A stretch of DNA of 64,000 bases from Alteromonas antoniana (GTDB lineage: Bacteria > Pseudomonadota > Gammaproteobacteria > Enterobacterales > Alteromonadaceae). Shown here in pieces: positions 8,672 to 18,629 of this stretch; positions within the stretch are counted from its first letter, which is position 1, and each line of letters starts with the position of its first letter. The position numbers and the translations under genes are program-made. The notes beneath the pieces were generated by a model that saw nothing but the letters and a program-made list of their open reading frames with translations, was not told where the DNA came from and searched no databases. The stretch spans positions 1 to 64,000 of the forward strand of contig NZ_JAESDH010000016.1 in NCBI RefSeq assembly GCF_019249295.1. Reading direction: 5' to 3'.

Positions 8672-9634
8672 CTCTTTGCCGTAAAAAGCCTCGACCCGCA
8701 GCGCAACGCCATAAGACGCTTTGAAATCCTCTTCGCGAAGCCACAGCACGAACGGTTCCACTTCAAAATATAACCAGTCGCGCAACGGGTTCGTGCGCCA
8801 CCGAACGCTGGTATACACTTCTTCTATCTGATAGGTGGGCTGGCTCAGGCCTTCAACTAACACACTGTAAACCAGCGCATTATTCGTGTTGATCGGCTGC
8901 AGTTGCTGCAACTCATGCCGCCACAGCCAGTCATTCGAATCATCACGAAAATAAAAGCGGTGATTAAAACGCATGACGTGGTCGTGCGGGCTGATGTATT
9001 GAAATGACGTGCCTATCTCAGCACCGAGACGGTCGCGGGTGTAGTAGTAAAGTTCTGCATCGTAGCGAAGGGCCCAGGCTTCATTGAACGCCACCACGTC
9101 TTCGTACTGGCTTTTTACATAAAGCTGGTCGCGGCGTCCGGCACCAATGCGGTGCGAGAAATGCGAGTCGACATCACGTTTGAAGCGCAACGACAGGGTG
9201 GTGGAGTCGCCGCCACGGAATGCCGGTTCCCTTGCGGCTTTAATGGTATCTTCCTGTTGGAAGTCTTCGTTATCGCTAAGCAGTAAATCTACCCGGTTTT
9301 CCAGTGAGGGGAGTGTAACCCGGATACGAAAACGCAGATCGGTTTCAGCGAGGTCGCGACTGCGCGGCTCCCAGCCAAGACGAATGCGCCCCTCCGCTTT
9401 GGCGTCCTCGTACATCGTACTGTCCTCCATGGCAAAGAAACTGTCGAGTTGTTTTACCGTGTAATCCATCGAGTCGGTGAGATTGTCCTGCCAGCGATCC
9501 AGCCAGTGCTCCTGGTCCACCGACGATGAGACAGGCGAGCGGTCAACTTCGGCCAGGCCCTGACCATGTAAACCGGCCTCTTCCACGGAAGAGGTTGCAA
9601 GCCCAGCACAAAAAACCAGATACAGACAGGACAT
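8666..9634 (-). CDS. Hypothetical secreted protein, outer-membrane beta-barrel-like
   Basis: 322 residues; I do not recognise a named family. The N-terminus (MSCLYLVFCAGLATSS) is a short possible signal sequence. Residues 40-85 are acidic and helical (LDRWQDNLTDSMDYTVKQLD). The rest alternates short polar and aromatic stretches such as RLGWEPRSRDLAETDLRFRIRVTLP, LRYDAELYYYTRDRLGAEIGTSFQYIS and VMRFNHRFYFRDDSNDWLWRHELQQ, which read like amphipathic barrel strands with acidic turns. An outer-membrane channel or surface protein is therefore likely. It diverges from tatA and converges on the cyanophycinase gene; its stop lies inside a dispersed repeat. Function is unknown. Confidence 0.7.
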   Translation of the reverse strand: MSCLYLVFCAGLATSSVEEAGLHGQGLAEVDRSPVSSSVDQEHWLDRWQDNLTDSMDYTVKQLDSFFAMEDSTMYEDAKAEGRIRLGWEPRSRDLAETDLRFRIRVTLPSLENRVDLLLSDNEDFQQEDTIKAAREPAFRGGDSTTLSLRFKRDVDSHFSHRIGAGRRDQLYVKSQYEDVVAFNEAWALRYDAELYYYTRDRLGAEIGTSFQYISPHDHVMRFNHRFYFRDDSNDWLWRHELQQLQPINTNNALVYSVLVEGLSQPTYQIEEVYTSVRWRTNPLRDWLYFEVEPFVLWLREEDFKASYGVALRVEAFYGKEY

Positions 9635-9969
9635 CGTATTTCTTTACCATCCTTTTCTACGCGCTACAAAAAGCGTCTTCCCTAACCAGCGATAAACGTC
9701 ATGTTATTAACAATATCATGGGTACTCTTCATTGCCATCAAGAAAAACCAGGCGTCAAAATATAAACAAATGCATTGCCTTTCAGACAAATTCAGAGGAG
9801 AAAAAGTCTGAAACATCAACGGCTATGCGTTTACTGCATGTGCTAACAACACGTCGGCTGTGTCGCATACAAAATCATAACCACAAAATGCCGAATCTTT
9901 TAAATATTGTCGTGAAAGCTGAGTCTGGCGGTGGCATACTGTTGCGACTGAAGTTAGGGAGGTTTTTTT
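9635..9969. other. Intergenic region upstream of tatABC
   Basis: 335 bp between divergent genes. The tatA Shine-Dalgarno GGGAGG (9957-9962) is separated from the ATG by seven T residues, which is clear. CATACT at 9935-9940 preceded by TGG is a possible -10 without a good -35. Nothing else is recognised. Confidence 0.5.
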
Positions 9970-10209
9970 ATGGGCGGTATCGGCATTTGGCAGTTGCTCA
10001 TTATACTGGTTATCGTGGTTTTGCTTTTTGGTACTAAGAGACTGAAAGGTATCGGTTCCGATCTTGGTGGCGCGATAAAAGGCTTTAAAAAAGCAGTAAC
10101 GGAAGAAGAAAAAGACGCTGACTTTGACGAGAAAAAACAAGTCGAAGAAAAACGTACATCTGACACCGTACAAACAGACACCAAGAGCGAAGCAAAAGAT
10201 AAGTCCTGA
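9970..10209 (+). CDS. tatA: Twin-arginine translocase subunit TatA
   Basis: 79 residues: one N-terminal membrane helix ([18 protein letters not shown]), the TatA hinge [20 protein letters not shown] and a highly charged, soluble tail. TatA oligomers form the size-variable pore for folded proteins. A strong Shine-Dalgarno GGGAGG fixes the start. The stop overlaps the tatB start as TGATG. It heads an operon tatA-tatB-tatC followed by a small periplasmic gene and tatD. Confidence 0.97.
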   Translation: MGGIGIWQLLIILVIVVLLFGTKRLKGIGSDLGGAIKGFKKAVTEEEKDADFDEKKQVEEKRTSDTVQTDTKSEAKDKS

Positions 10210-10508
10210 TGTTTGACATTGGCTTTTGGGAACTGTTGGTCATTGGCGTATTAGCTTTGCTCATTCTTGGGCCAGAGCGGCTACCCGGTGCCATGCGTTC
10301 CACCATCAAAATGGTACGCAGTGTGCGCAATACCGCTTCGGGTTTCAAACAGGAAGTGGAGCATCAGTTGCGGGTGCACGAATTGCACGAAAACCTGAAA
10401 AAAGCCGAACAGCAGGGATTGAAAGATCTTACCCCCGAACTGAAACAGAGCGTGGATGAGCTAAAAGACGCTGCGAAATCTGTTCAGCAACCTTATAAAA
10501 AAGAATAA
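10209..10508 (+). CDS. tatB: Twin-arginine translocase subunit TatB
   Basis: 99 residues, shorter than E. coli TatB (171). It has the TatB-type N-terminus [26 protein letters not shown]: a single membrane helix with the conserved Glu (E8) and the GPERLP hinge that distinguishes TatB from TatA. An amphipathic helix and charged tail follow. With TatC it forms the receptor for twin-arginine signal peptides. It overlaps tatA by one base and directly abuts tatC. Confidence 0.96.
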   Translation: MFDIGFWELLVIGVLALLILGPERLPGAMRSTIKMVRSVRNTASGFKQEVEHQLRVHELHENLKKAEQQGLKDLTPELKQSVDELKDAAKSVQQPYKKE

Positions 10509-11279
10509 ATGTCTGATCCCAACAGTCTGATTTCTCATTTAATTGAGCTACGGTCGCGCATTCTCAAAGCACTGGCGAGTGTGCTGATTGTATTTTTGTG
10601 CCTGGCGTATTTCGCAAATGACCTCTACCAGCTACTTGCCATGCCGCTGCTGGAGTCGTTACCGGAGAATTCATCGATGATTGCCACCGATGTGGCGTCA
10701 CCGTTTTTTGCACCGTTTAAATTAACGCTGGTGCTGTCTTTCTTTATTGCGATCCCTTTTGTGCTTTACCAAATCTGGGGATTTATCGCACCAGGTCTCT
10801 ACCGAAATGAGAAAAAGCTGGTAGCTCCTTTACTGCTCTCCAGCACGCTGTTGTTCTACGCTGGTATGGCCTTCGCCTATTTCGTGGTGTTTCCCATCGC
10901 GTTTGCCTTTTTTAACAGTGTGGCCCCTGAAGGCGTTACCGTCAGTACGGATATTTCCAGCTATTTAAATTTTGTATTGAAACTGTTTTTTGCTTTTGGG
11001 GTCTCATTTGAAATTCCTATTGCCATCATTTTGATGTGCTGGACGGGAGTCACTGATGCCAAATCGTTGCGGGCAAAGCGGCCCTATGTGGTAGTTGGTG
11101 CATTTGTGGTGGGGATGTTACTAACCCCGCCTGACGTAATTTCACAGACACTGTTGGCTATTCCAATGTGGCTGTTATTTGAAATTGGCATCATCATTGG
11201 CGGCTTGTATGCGGGTAAGCGACGCCCGGACGATGATGAAGATGAAAGCGAGACAACCGGCTCTTCATCAGCCGAATAA
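10509..11279 (+). CDS. tatC: Sec-independent translocase TatC
   Basis: 256 residues with six membrane segments. Conserved TatC features include [16 protein letters not shown] at the N-terminus (the HLxELRxR signal-peptide-binding motif), [26 protein letters not shown] and [15 protein letters not shown]. It starts directly after the tatB stop. The C-terminal tail is acidic (DDDEDESE). It is the core receptor of the Tat pathway in the inner membrane; the periplasmic oxidases nearby were not checked for twin-arginine signals. Confidence 0.97.
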   Translation: MSDPNSLISHLIELRSRILKALASVLIVFLCLAYFANDLYQLLAMPLLESLPENSSMIATDVASPFFAPFKLTLVLSFFIAIPFVLYQIWGFIAPGLYRNEKKLVAPLLLSSTLLFYAGMAFAYFVVFPIAFAFFNSVAPEGVTVSTDISSYLNFVLKLFFAFGVSFEIPIAIILMCWTGVTDAKSLRAKRPYVVVGAFVVGMLLTPPDVISQTLLAIPMWLLFEIGIIIGGLYAGKRRPDDDEDESETTGSSSAE

Positions 11280-11299
11280 AGATCAAGAAAGGATAATAA

Positions 11300-11857
11300 A
11301 TGAAGTATAACGCCTTACTTTTAATCGCCGGAGCACTGTCACTGACAGCCACCTCAGCGCAAGCAGAATCGATAGAAGATGCGCTGAACAAATGTAAGTC
11401 GGTAGATAACAGTCTTCAGCGCCTGGTGTGCTATGACCGTGTCGTCAAAGATATGGGGCAATACAGCGGTTTAGAAGAGGCTATCAAGCGCGGATACCCC
11501 GTGCCCCCGGCCAATTCGCGTCCGCAAGCCGGAAACAACCCTCGTCCTGCGTTGCCGGAAGTCGCCCGTCAAAATGCGAAGCCAGCAGAGCCGGAAACCC
11601 GTTTTGGGCTTGAGCATACCGAGTCTAATGACTCTGGCGACGATACGATGTATGCCTCGATTGTAGAAATTGATAAGTCACTTCGCGACAAATATGTCAT
11701 CACGCTGGATAACGGCACAGTCTGGCGTCAGACAGACAGTGATACGCTGAAGTTGAAAGCAGGTCAAACTATCAGTATCGAACGTGGTTTACTTGGGGCG
11801 TTTTACTTGTCACGCAGTGATGTAAACCGCCAAATGAAGGTCAAGCGAATCAAGTAG
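11300..11857 (+). CDS. Hypothetical periplasmic protein in the tat operon
   Basis: 185 residues with a clean signal peptide (MKYNALLLIAGALSLTATSAQA). After it comes ALNKCKSVDNSLQRLVCYDRVV, a pattern with two Cys like that of VasI-type proteins (CxxxxDxxxRLxCYD), then a Pro/Asn-rich linker (residues 70-100). The C-terminal domain (YASIVEIDKSLRDKYVITL ... GTVWRQTDSDTLKLKAGQ) looks like a small beta domain. AAGGA precedes the start. It lies 20 bp after tatC and one base before tatD, so it is co-transcribed. The function is unknown; similarity to VasI is only in the Cys motif. Confidence 0.75.
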   Translation: MKYNALLLIAGALSLTATSAQAESIEDALNKCKSVDNSLQRLVCYDRVVKDMGQYSGLEEAIKRGYPVPPANSRPQAGNNPRPALPEVARQNAKPAEPETRFGLEHTESNDSGDDTMYASIVEIDKSLRDKYVITLDNGTVWRQTDSDTLKLKAGQTISIERGLLGAFYLSRSDVNRQMKVKRIK

Positions 11858-11858
11858 T

Positions 11859-12635
11859 ATGAAATGGTTCGACGCGGGCGTTAATCTGTTAGATAACCGG
11901 CTTGATCCTGAGACGGTTATTGCAGACGCCGCCCGTGCAGGCGTTGATAAAATTTGCCTGATCACTACCCACCCTGATGAGTGGGATCAAGCCGCTGCGC
12001 TGTACGCGGCTTTTCCCGATTCACTCTGTTATACCGTTGGCGTGCATCCGCACAATGCAAAAGACGTTGAAGAAACCCATTATGCCCGGCTAAAAGCCTG
12101 TGCCACCGCTCCCGGCGTTGTTGCTATCGGTGAGTGCGGTCTCGATTTTAATCGTAATTTTTCCCCGCCGGCAATTCAGAAAACGGTTTTCACCCGTCAG
12201 CTGGAAATTGCAGCAGAGATGAATCTGCCGGTTTATCTGCACGAACGCGACGCGTTTGACGCGCAGCAGGCGTGCCTGAATCCATTCCTGCAAACTCTCA
12301 AAGGCGGTATCGCGCATTGCTTTACAGGCGACAAAGCGACCATGCAGGCTTATCTGGATATGGGGTTGTATATTGGCATCACTGGCTGGGTTTGTGATCC
12401 CAAGCGTGGTGTGGCGCTGCGGCAAGCTGTGCCTTCGCTGCCGCTCGATCGACTGGTGCTGGAAACCGATGCACCGTATCTGTTCCCGAAGACCCTGCGT
12501 CCTCGTAAAAAACATAACTCACCGGCAAGCGTCCCTCATATTGCAGAAGCTGTGGCAGAATTACTGCAAACAACACCTGCACAAATTAGCTTGAACAGTT
12601 ATGCTAATAGCTGTCGTCTGTTTGGTCTTGGGTAA
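11859..12635 (+). CDS. tatD: TatD-family metal-dependent DNase
   Basis: 258 residues, the same size as E. coli TatD (260). Expected metal ligands of the TIM barrel are visible: VGVHPHNAK, GECGLDFNRNF (catalytic Glu/Asp), LHERDAF, IAHCFTGD and LETDAPYL. The first HxH motif seen in many TatD proteins is here DAGVNL at the N-terminus, as in the E. coli TatD subgroup. TatD is a cytoplasmic 3'-5' exonuclease linked to oxidative damage repair and is not needed for Tat export, although it is co-located with tatABC in many gammaproteobacteria, as here. Confidence 0.93.
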   Translation: MKWFDAGVNLLDNRLDPETVIADAARAGVDKICLITTHPDEWDQAAALYAAFPDSLCYTVGVHPHNAKDVEETHYARLKACATAPGVVAIGECGLDFNRNFSPPAIQKTVFTRQLEIAAEMNLPVYLHERDAFDAQQACLNPFLQTLKGGIAHCFTGDKATMQAYLDMGLYIGITGWVCDPKRGVALRQAVPSLPLDRLVLETDAPYLFPKTLRPRKKHNSPASVPHIAEAVAELLQTTPAQISLNSYANSCRLFGLG

Positions 12636-12645
12636 CAGAACATAA

Positions 12646-14535
12646 ATGCAGTTACGTACACACACGGTTCGTCGTTATGACTTCTGGTTGGTTGCTTCAA
12701 CCTGCCTGGCGATCGCGTTTTTTCTTGTGGTGGCGTTTCGGCTGGTGCCAGTATCAACAAGTGTTGAGCGTATAGGTAACTTACAATACGTCCAGGACTC
12801 AGAAGAGACACTCACTTTTGAAAACGTCTTTGATGTGCCACCTGAACGATGGCAATCGGTATCTAACCCCGTGAATCTGGGGATGAATCACGTCCCGTTC
12901 TGGTTCTCGTTAACACTGCCTCCTACTCCCGATAATCTTGGCGCCTTTCTCGTCGAGGTTCGCTACCCTCTGCTGGATAATATTGAAGTGGCGTTTTATG
13001 CGCCGGGATCGACTGAGCCACAAATGACGTATTCGGGCGGCGATGCGCAGGCATTTTCCTCGCGGCCGGTATCACACGAGTCCTTGTTGTTTCCGGTTCC
13101 GTCCAGCTCAGAAGGTTTGCAGGCAATAGTGAGGGTGAAAACCGGGGGTACTATACGCCTTCCCATCCGCTTGTGGGAAGAAAAGGAGTTTGTCGAGCAT
13201 ACGTCGAAACAGAACCTGTTTATGGGAATATTCTTCGGCTTTTTGCTGGCGATGGGGATAAGTAACCTCTTTCTGTTTTTGACTACCCGAAACCGCACTT
13301 TTTTAATGTACTCAGGTTATGTGTTTTCGCTAACGCTGACACTGGGTGCCATTCATGGCTTTGCGTACGCACACATCTGGCCAAATCAGGTGTGGTTCCA
13401 GGGCCGGGCTGTCGCAATTTTTGCGAATGCAGCGATCATGTTTGCACTGATTTTTTCGCGTATGTTGCTGCAGGTATCAGAACACAGTCGACGGGCCGAC
13501 CATTTACTGAAATTACTCAGCGCCTTATTCGCAGTAAATATCCTGATAAGCCTGATACTTCCTTATGCTTATCTGATCCGGATATTTTTGCTGCTTCTCA
13601 GTGCTGTAGTGCTTATTACGCTGGCGCTGGGGATATGGCTGGCACTTAAAGGTGTGGTTGTCGCACGCTACTACTCATTTGCCTGGGCATTTTTGCTGTT
13701 CAGTGGCTTTACTGCCAGTCTGGACAACCTCAACCTGCTCCCATTTGATATTCCGTCCAATTACCTGCTGATGTTGGGGGCCGCAGTGGAGACGCTGATT
13801 CTCGCGCTGGTGCTGGCGATAAGCTATAGCCACAATCGTGAAGAAATGTATGATGCGCAGGAGAAAGCGCTGGCGCAGGAAAAAGCAGCGCTGCTGGCTA
13901 AAGAAGATCTGCTCGCAGTGCAGACCCGCTATCAGGAAGAACTGGAATACAAAGTCGAAGAACGAACACTGGAGCTGGAGATCGCATTAAGAGAGCTATC
14001 CGATGCGAACAGAGAGCTTGAAACGCTCAATTCCATCGACTCCATGACGGGGATCCGTAACCGTCGCCACTTCGATAAACGACTGATGGCAGAGGGGCGT
14101 CGAAGCCGCAGGGAGCAAACCCCGTTGAGTCTGGCTATGCTGGATATTGACCATTTCAAACGTATTAATGATGAGTTCGGACATACGGCAGGTGACAGCT
14201 GTATCAGCCATGTTGCGAAGCAACTGCAGTCATTGTTACGTCGACCCACCGATGATGTTTGCCGTTATGGTGGAGAAGAGTTTGCTGTCATTCTGCCAAA
14301 CACGGATCTCAGCGGCGCAGAGCAAGTTGTTGAGACCATGCGCAAGGCCATTGAATCGACGCCGGTGGAGGTTGACGGTGAGTCAATTTCTATGACGATT
14401 AGCGCGGGCGTTGCGACCACTGTGGTTGCCTATGAAGAGCACGAACTGGCATTATTGAAGCACGCTGACAAACAGCTATATGCCGCCAAAGAGGCGGGCA
14501 GAAATCAGGTAAAAGCAGATAACCTCCCAGGATAA
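12646..14535 (+). CDS. 7TMR-DISM membrane diguanylate cyclase (GGDEF)
   Basis: 629 residues. Residue 1-35: N-terminal membrane anchor. About 40-185: periplasmic 7TMR-DISM extracellular domain (VPFWFSLTLP, a carbohydrate-binding-like jelly roll). About 190-400: seven membrane helices. About 400-465: coiled coil (EKALAQEKAALLAKEDLL). About 465-620: GGDEF domain with SIDSMTGIRNRRHFD, AMLDIDHFKRINDEFGH and the active site GGEEF at 542-546. The inhibitory site RPTD lies five residues before GGEEF, so product feedback is expected. It would make cyclic-di-GMP in response to a periplasmic ligand. It starts 10 bp after tatD and ends 3 bp before hemB. Confidence 0.93.
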   Translation: MQLRTHTVRRYDFWLVASTCLAIAFFLVVAFRLVPVSTSVERIGNLQYVQDSEETLTFENVFDVPPERWQSVSNPVNLGMNHVPFWFSLTLPPTPDNLGAFLVEVRYPLLDNIEVAFYAPGSTEPQMTYSGGDAQAFSSRPVSHESLLFPVPSSSEGLQAIVRVKTGGTIRLPIRLWEEKEFVEHTSKQNLFMGIFFGFLLAMGISNLFLFLTTRNRTFLMYSGYVFSLTLTLGAIHGFAYAHIWPNQVWFQGRAVAIFANAAIMFALIFSRMLLQVSEHSRRADHLLKLLSALFAVNILISLILPYAYLIRIFLLLLSAVVLITLALGIWLALKGVVVARYYSFAWAFLLFSGFTASLDNLNLLPFDIPSNYLLMLGAAVETLILALVLAISYSHNREEMYDAQEKALAQEKAALLAKEDLLAVQTRYQEELEYKVEERTLELEIALRELSDANRELETLNSIDSMTGIRNRRHFDKRLMAEGRRSRREQTPLSLAMLDIDHFKRINDEFGHTAGDSCISHVAKQLQSLLRRPTDDVCRYGGEEFAVILPNTDLSGAEQVVETMRKAIESTPVEVDGESISMTISAGVATTVVAYEEHELALLKHADKQLYAAKEAGRNQVKADNLPG

Positions 14536-15540
<1,005 letters not shown>

Positions 15541-15588
15541 GCTGCGAAAGGCGGTAAGCGTTACTGACAACAGCGCATCTGTGTGAGT

Positions 15589-15612
15589 ATCATGCCCGCC
15601 AGCGGGCATGAT
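15589..15612. terminator. Strong inverted repeat between convergent hemB and VOC genes
   Basis: ATCATGCCCGC (15589-15599) and GCGGGCATGAT (15602-15612) are exact reverse complements with two bases between. It lies between the ends of two convergent genes and could act on both. No T-run follows on either strand, so intrinsic termination is uncertain. Confidence 0.5.
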
Positions 15613-15624
15613 AACAGGTACAGC

Positions 15625-16125
15625 TTAATAAGCGCCGTCGCTGTATGTCAGCTCATAACTGTGGCTGTAAATCTCCAGAATGTTGCCAAACGGGTCTTCC
15701 ATATAAATCATTCTGTAGGGCTTTTCTCCCGGGTAGTAATACCGCGGCTTTGCCATTCGCTTCTTGCCGCCTGCAGCGACGATTTTCTCAGCAAGCCCCT
15801 CTACATCCGGATCCTGAACACAAAAGTGGAAAATACCGGTTTTCCAGTACTCAAAGTTGTTATCAGGGTTTTTCTGGTTTTCGAATTCAAAAATCTCAAC
15901 ACCAATACGATCTCCTGTCGATAAGTGCGCAATTTTAAATGTGTTCCAACCGGCGCCGAAAACATCAGTACACATTTCGCCAATAGGACTGTCATCTTCT
16001 TCAATAACCGTGGGTTTCATAATGAGGTACCAACCGAGTACCTCGGTATAGAATTTCACCGCTTTTTCAAGGGCGGGTACAGAAATACCAATGTGTGAAA
16101 ATGTACGGGGATACGGTGTGTTCAT
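15625..16125 (-). CDS. VOC-superfamily (glyoxalase/dioxygenase-like) protein
   Basis: 166 residues with the paired betaalphabetabetabeta layout of vicinal-oxygen-chelate proteins. Likely metal ligands are H12 in SHIGISVPALEKAVKFY, E in IGVEIFEF, H in GIFHFCVQDP and E in PFGNILEIYSH. The last motif (MEDPFGNILEIY) is the usual C-terminal VOC mark. It diverges from a LysR gene 95 bp away, a common regulator-target pairing. Substrate is unknown; a lactoylglutathione-lyase-like or ring-cleavage role cannot be told apart. Confidence 0.85.
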   Translation of the reverse strand: MNTPYPRTFSHIGISVPALEKAVKFYTEVLGWYLIMKPTVIEEDDSPIGEMCTDVFGAGWNTFKIAHLSTGDRIGVEIFEFENQKNPDNNFEYWKTGIFHFCVQDPDVEGLAEKIVAAGGKKRMAKPRYYYPGEKPYRMIYMEDPFGNILEIYSHSYELTYSDGAY

Positions 16126-16220
16126 GGTTTTCTCCTGTTGTCTGAATACTGCAACAGGTTAATAAATCATCTGATATAATGTGAAATTATCAATTTTAAT
16201 CATTGTAATGACAAACTGTT

Positions 16221-17096
16221 ATGGTTAATCCTGTCTGGTTGCGCACCTTCTGCTGTGTCGTCGAAACCCGGAACTTTACCCGCGCCTCGGAACGTCTCTT
16301 CATGACACAGTCGGGAGTGAGTCAGCACATTCGCAAGCTGGAAGACGCTGTGGGCACTATATTGGTTGATCGCAGCGATAATCACATTACACTGACGGCA
16401 GCAGGTGAGCGGATGTTTCATGAGGCGCAGCCCGTGCTGGCGGCGTTACAACGGCTCAGCGATAGCGTTACAGGGGAATCAGAATATACAGGTACAGTAC
16501 GCATTATGACGCCCGGCAGTGCGGGGTTGATATTGCATGACAGGCTGCTTAGCCTGCAGCTGCAACATGCCGGGCTAATAATAAACTTACGTTTTGCGCC
16601 CAATAGTGATATTGAGCATGCGATTAGTGGACGAGATACTGACATTGGGTTGATGACCCGCTTACCAGAAGACCCGCAATGTGCTTTTCGTCGAATTTCT
16701 GAAGAGAGGCTTCTGTTAGTCACTCCTGTAAACGCCCAAGTGGATGATATCAACAGCCTGAATGCGCTGGGTTTTATTGATCATCCGGATGGCGCACATC
16801 ATGCGAATTTGCTTCTCAGCTCGAACTTTACCGATTATCAGCAACACAGCCAGCTAAGACGCAGCGGCTACTGTAATCAGATTAGCCTCATTCTGGAGCC
16901 TGTAAGTCGTGGACTTGGGTACACCATTCTTCCGGAGAATGCGGTAAATGCATTTCAGCAGCAGGACAAGATTGAGGTGCAGCCGTTAGCCCATCCGGTG
17001 TCCGAACCGTTGTATCTGGTGTGGAGGCAACATCATTACCATGCTCGGGCAGTGGCTAATGTAATGGAAAAAGTCGAGAATTGGCTGAGTGTATGA
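16221..17096 (+). CDS. LysR-family transcriptional regulator
   Basis: 291 residues. N-terminal winged helix-turn-helix: WLRTFCCVVETRNFTRASERLFMTQSGVSQHIRKLEDAVG, residues about 6-45. The periplasmic-binding-like effector domain spans about 90-290. It diverges from the VOC gene; TATAAT at 16175-16180 lies in the gap, in AT-rich DNA that would also carry the LysR box. Its probable target is the divergent VOC gene and itself (inference). It ends 14 bp from the convergent ppx end. Confidence 0.9.
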   Translation: MVNPVWLRTFCCVVETRNFTRASERLFMTQSGVSQHIRKLEDAVGTILVDRSDNHITLTAAGERMFHEAQPVLAALQRLSDSVTGESEYTGTVRIMTPGSAGLILHDRLLSLQLQHAGLIINLRFAPNSDIEHAISGRDTDIGLMTRLPEDPQCAFRRISEERLLLVTPVNAQVDDINSLNALGFIDHPDGAHHANLLLSSNFTDYQQHSQLRRSGYCNQISLILEPVSRGLGYTILPENAVNAFQQQDKIEVQPLAHPVSEPLYLVWRQHHYHARAVANVMEKVENWLSV

Positions 17097-17110
17097 CAAC
17101 GATATTGGGA

Positions 17111-18622
17111 CTACTTGCAGTTGAGTTCCCAGCCAGCGCGATGTTGCAGCCAGACCTCATTAGCCATTTCTGCGTTAATTAACGGATGCGATTTCAGCCA
17201 TCCATCCGGAAATTCCAGTGTCCAGTGGCTATCCGATACCTGCAGCTTTACCTCGGGAATATGTTTATTTTGACGGCGCAGGCAAAGTACAACGGAAATA
17301 CGTAAAATACGCAGCAGGCCCTCCAACATGGGCTTTACATCATCATGATAGTGTTCAAACACATCGCCTGTGATCTTCGTGCGATGGTGTGCAACAAGGT
17401 CGCGTATTGCGGCACGTTGCAAGCGGGTAAAGCCCGGCAGGTCGATATGCGTAAGAATATAGGCACCATGTTCATGGTACTTTTTATACTCAATATGCAG
17501 GCCGATTTCATGTAGCGTGGCAGCCGCGCCCAGAACTGCCTCGGTATCCAGGTGACAGATATTCTGTTGCGAACACAGCTGGTGGCATAAGTTTACTGCC
17601 AGGCCGCGTACTGCATCAGCATGAGGTTTATCAATATGGTATCGGGCGGTGGTTTGGTTTAGTGTCTGAACCCGGCGGTCATTTTCCTGCAGGTTATCCA
17701 GCATGCCGTAAATCAAACCCTCGCGCAGTGCACCGCCTGAGATATTCATTTCTTTGATGTTCAGCTTTTCAAACAAGCTGATGAGAATAGCCAGTCCACT
17801 GGGGAAAATCGCTTTGCGGTTGTCCTCCAGTCCAAGAATATTGAGGGCATCGATATTGCCACACTCAATGCACTGTTTTTCGAGGTTATCCAGGTAGTCC
17901 AGGCGAATGGCGTCGCTGATCCCTTGTGCCACTAAAATCTCGGTAATGGCCTGAGGTGTGCCGGATGCACCCAGACAATGATGCCAGTCGAAGCACAGGA
18001 AAGTATTTGCGACATCATCCAACAGCGCATGTGCAGCGAGTTTGGCAGCGTTAAAGTTCTCTTCCGTAATGATCCCGCCGGGAAAGTACCTTTCCATAAA
18101 GGTAACACACCCCATATCCAGACTTTTCAGGTGGATAGGTTGCATGTCGTTACCAATAATGATTTCGGTACTGGCACCACCAATATCAATGACCAGCGTG
18201 TTGCCCTGATTCGCCGACGTATAGGCAACGCCCAGATAGATTTGTCTGGCTTCCTCCTCACCACTGATAACATCCAGTTTATGCTTGAGGATGTCTTCTG
18301 CCCGCTTAACAAATACGTGGGCGTTGGTTGCCAGTCGAAGGGTAGCCGTGGCTACCACTTTGATGTTCGAGGGTGGAATATCCTGCAGCCTTTCAGAGAA
18401 AGTTTGCAGACATTGCCAGCCGCGTTCCATGCTGACTTCATCCAGTGCCATGTCTTCATCAAGGCCTGCGGCAAGACGTACTTTTTGCTTCACCTTGCCA
18501 ATAATTTGCACGCTGCCATTAACAACATGCACCACGACCATATGAAAGCTGTTAGAGCCTAAGTCAACAGCGGCGTAATATTCACCATAGGTCTGGGTGT
18601 CATGTTGTAATTCTGGCTGCAT
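17111..18622 (-). CDS. gppA: Exopolyphosphatase / guanosine pentaphosphate phosphatase (Ppx/GppA)
   Basis: 503 residues from ATG 18622 (MQPELQHDTQ), 7 bp after the rhlB stop; a longer frame to 18670 overlaps rhlB and is rejected. ASKHA-fold phosphate motifs are AAVDLGSNSFHMV near residue 17 and DIGGASTEI near 140. The C-terminal HD-like half contains LGAAATLHEIGLHIEYKKYHEHGAY. It hydrolyses polyphosphate and/or pppGpp; sequence alone does not decide between Ppx and GppA. The order rhlB-gppA opposite trxA-rho matches E. coli, which supports the GppA name. Confidence 0.9.
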   Translation of the reverse strand: MQPELQHDTQTYGEYYAAVDLGSNSFHMVVVHVVNGSVQIIGKVKQKVRLAAGLDEDMALDEVSMERGWQCLQTFSERLQDIPPSNIKVVATATLRLATNAHVFVKRAEDILKHKLDVISGEEEARQIYLGVAYTSANQGNTLVIDIGGASTEIIIGNDMQPIHLKSLDMGCVTFMERYFPGGIITEENFNAAKLAAHALLDDVANTFLCFDWHHCLGASGTPQAITEILVAQGISDAIRLDYLDNLEKQCIECGNIDALNILGLEDNRKAIFPSGLAILISLFEKLNIKEMNISGGALREGLIYGMLDNLQENDRRVQTLNQTTARYHIDKPHADAVRGLAVNLCHQLCSQQNICHLDTEAVLGAAATLHEIGLHIEYKKYHEHGAYILTHIDLPGFTRLQRAAIRDLVAHHRTKITGDVFEHYHDDVKPMLEGLLRILRISVVLCLRRQNKHIPEVKLQVSDSHWTLEFPDGWLKSHPLINAEMANEVWLQHRAGWELNCK

Positions 18623-18629
18623 AGACGTA

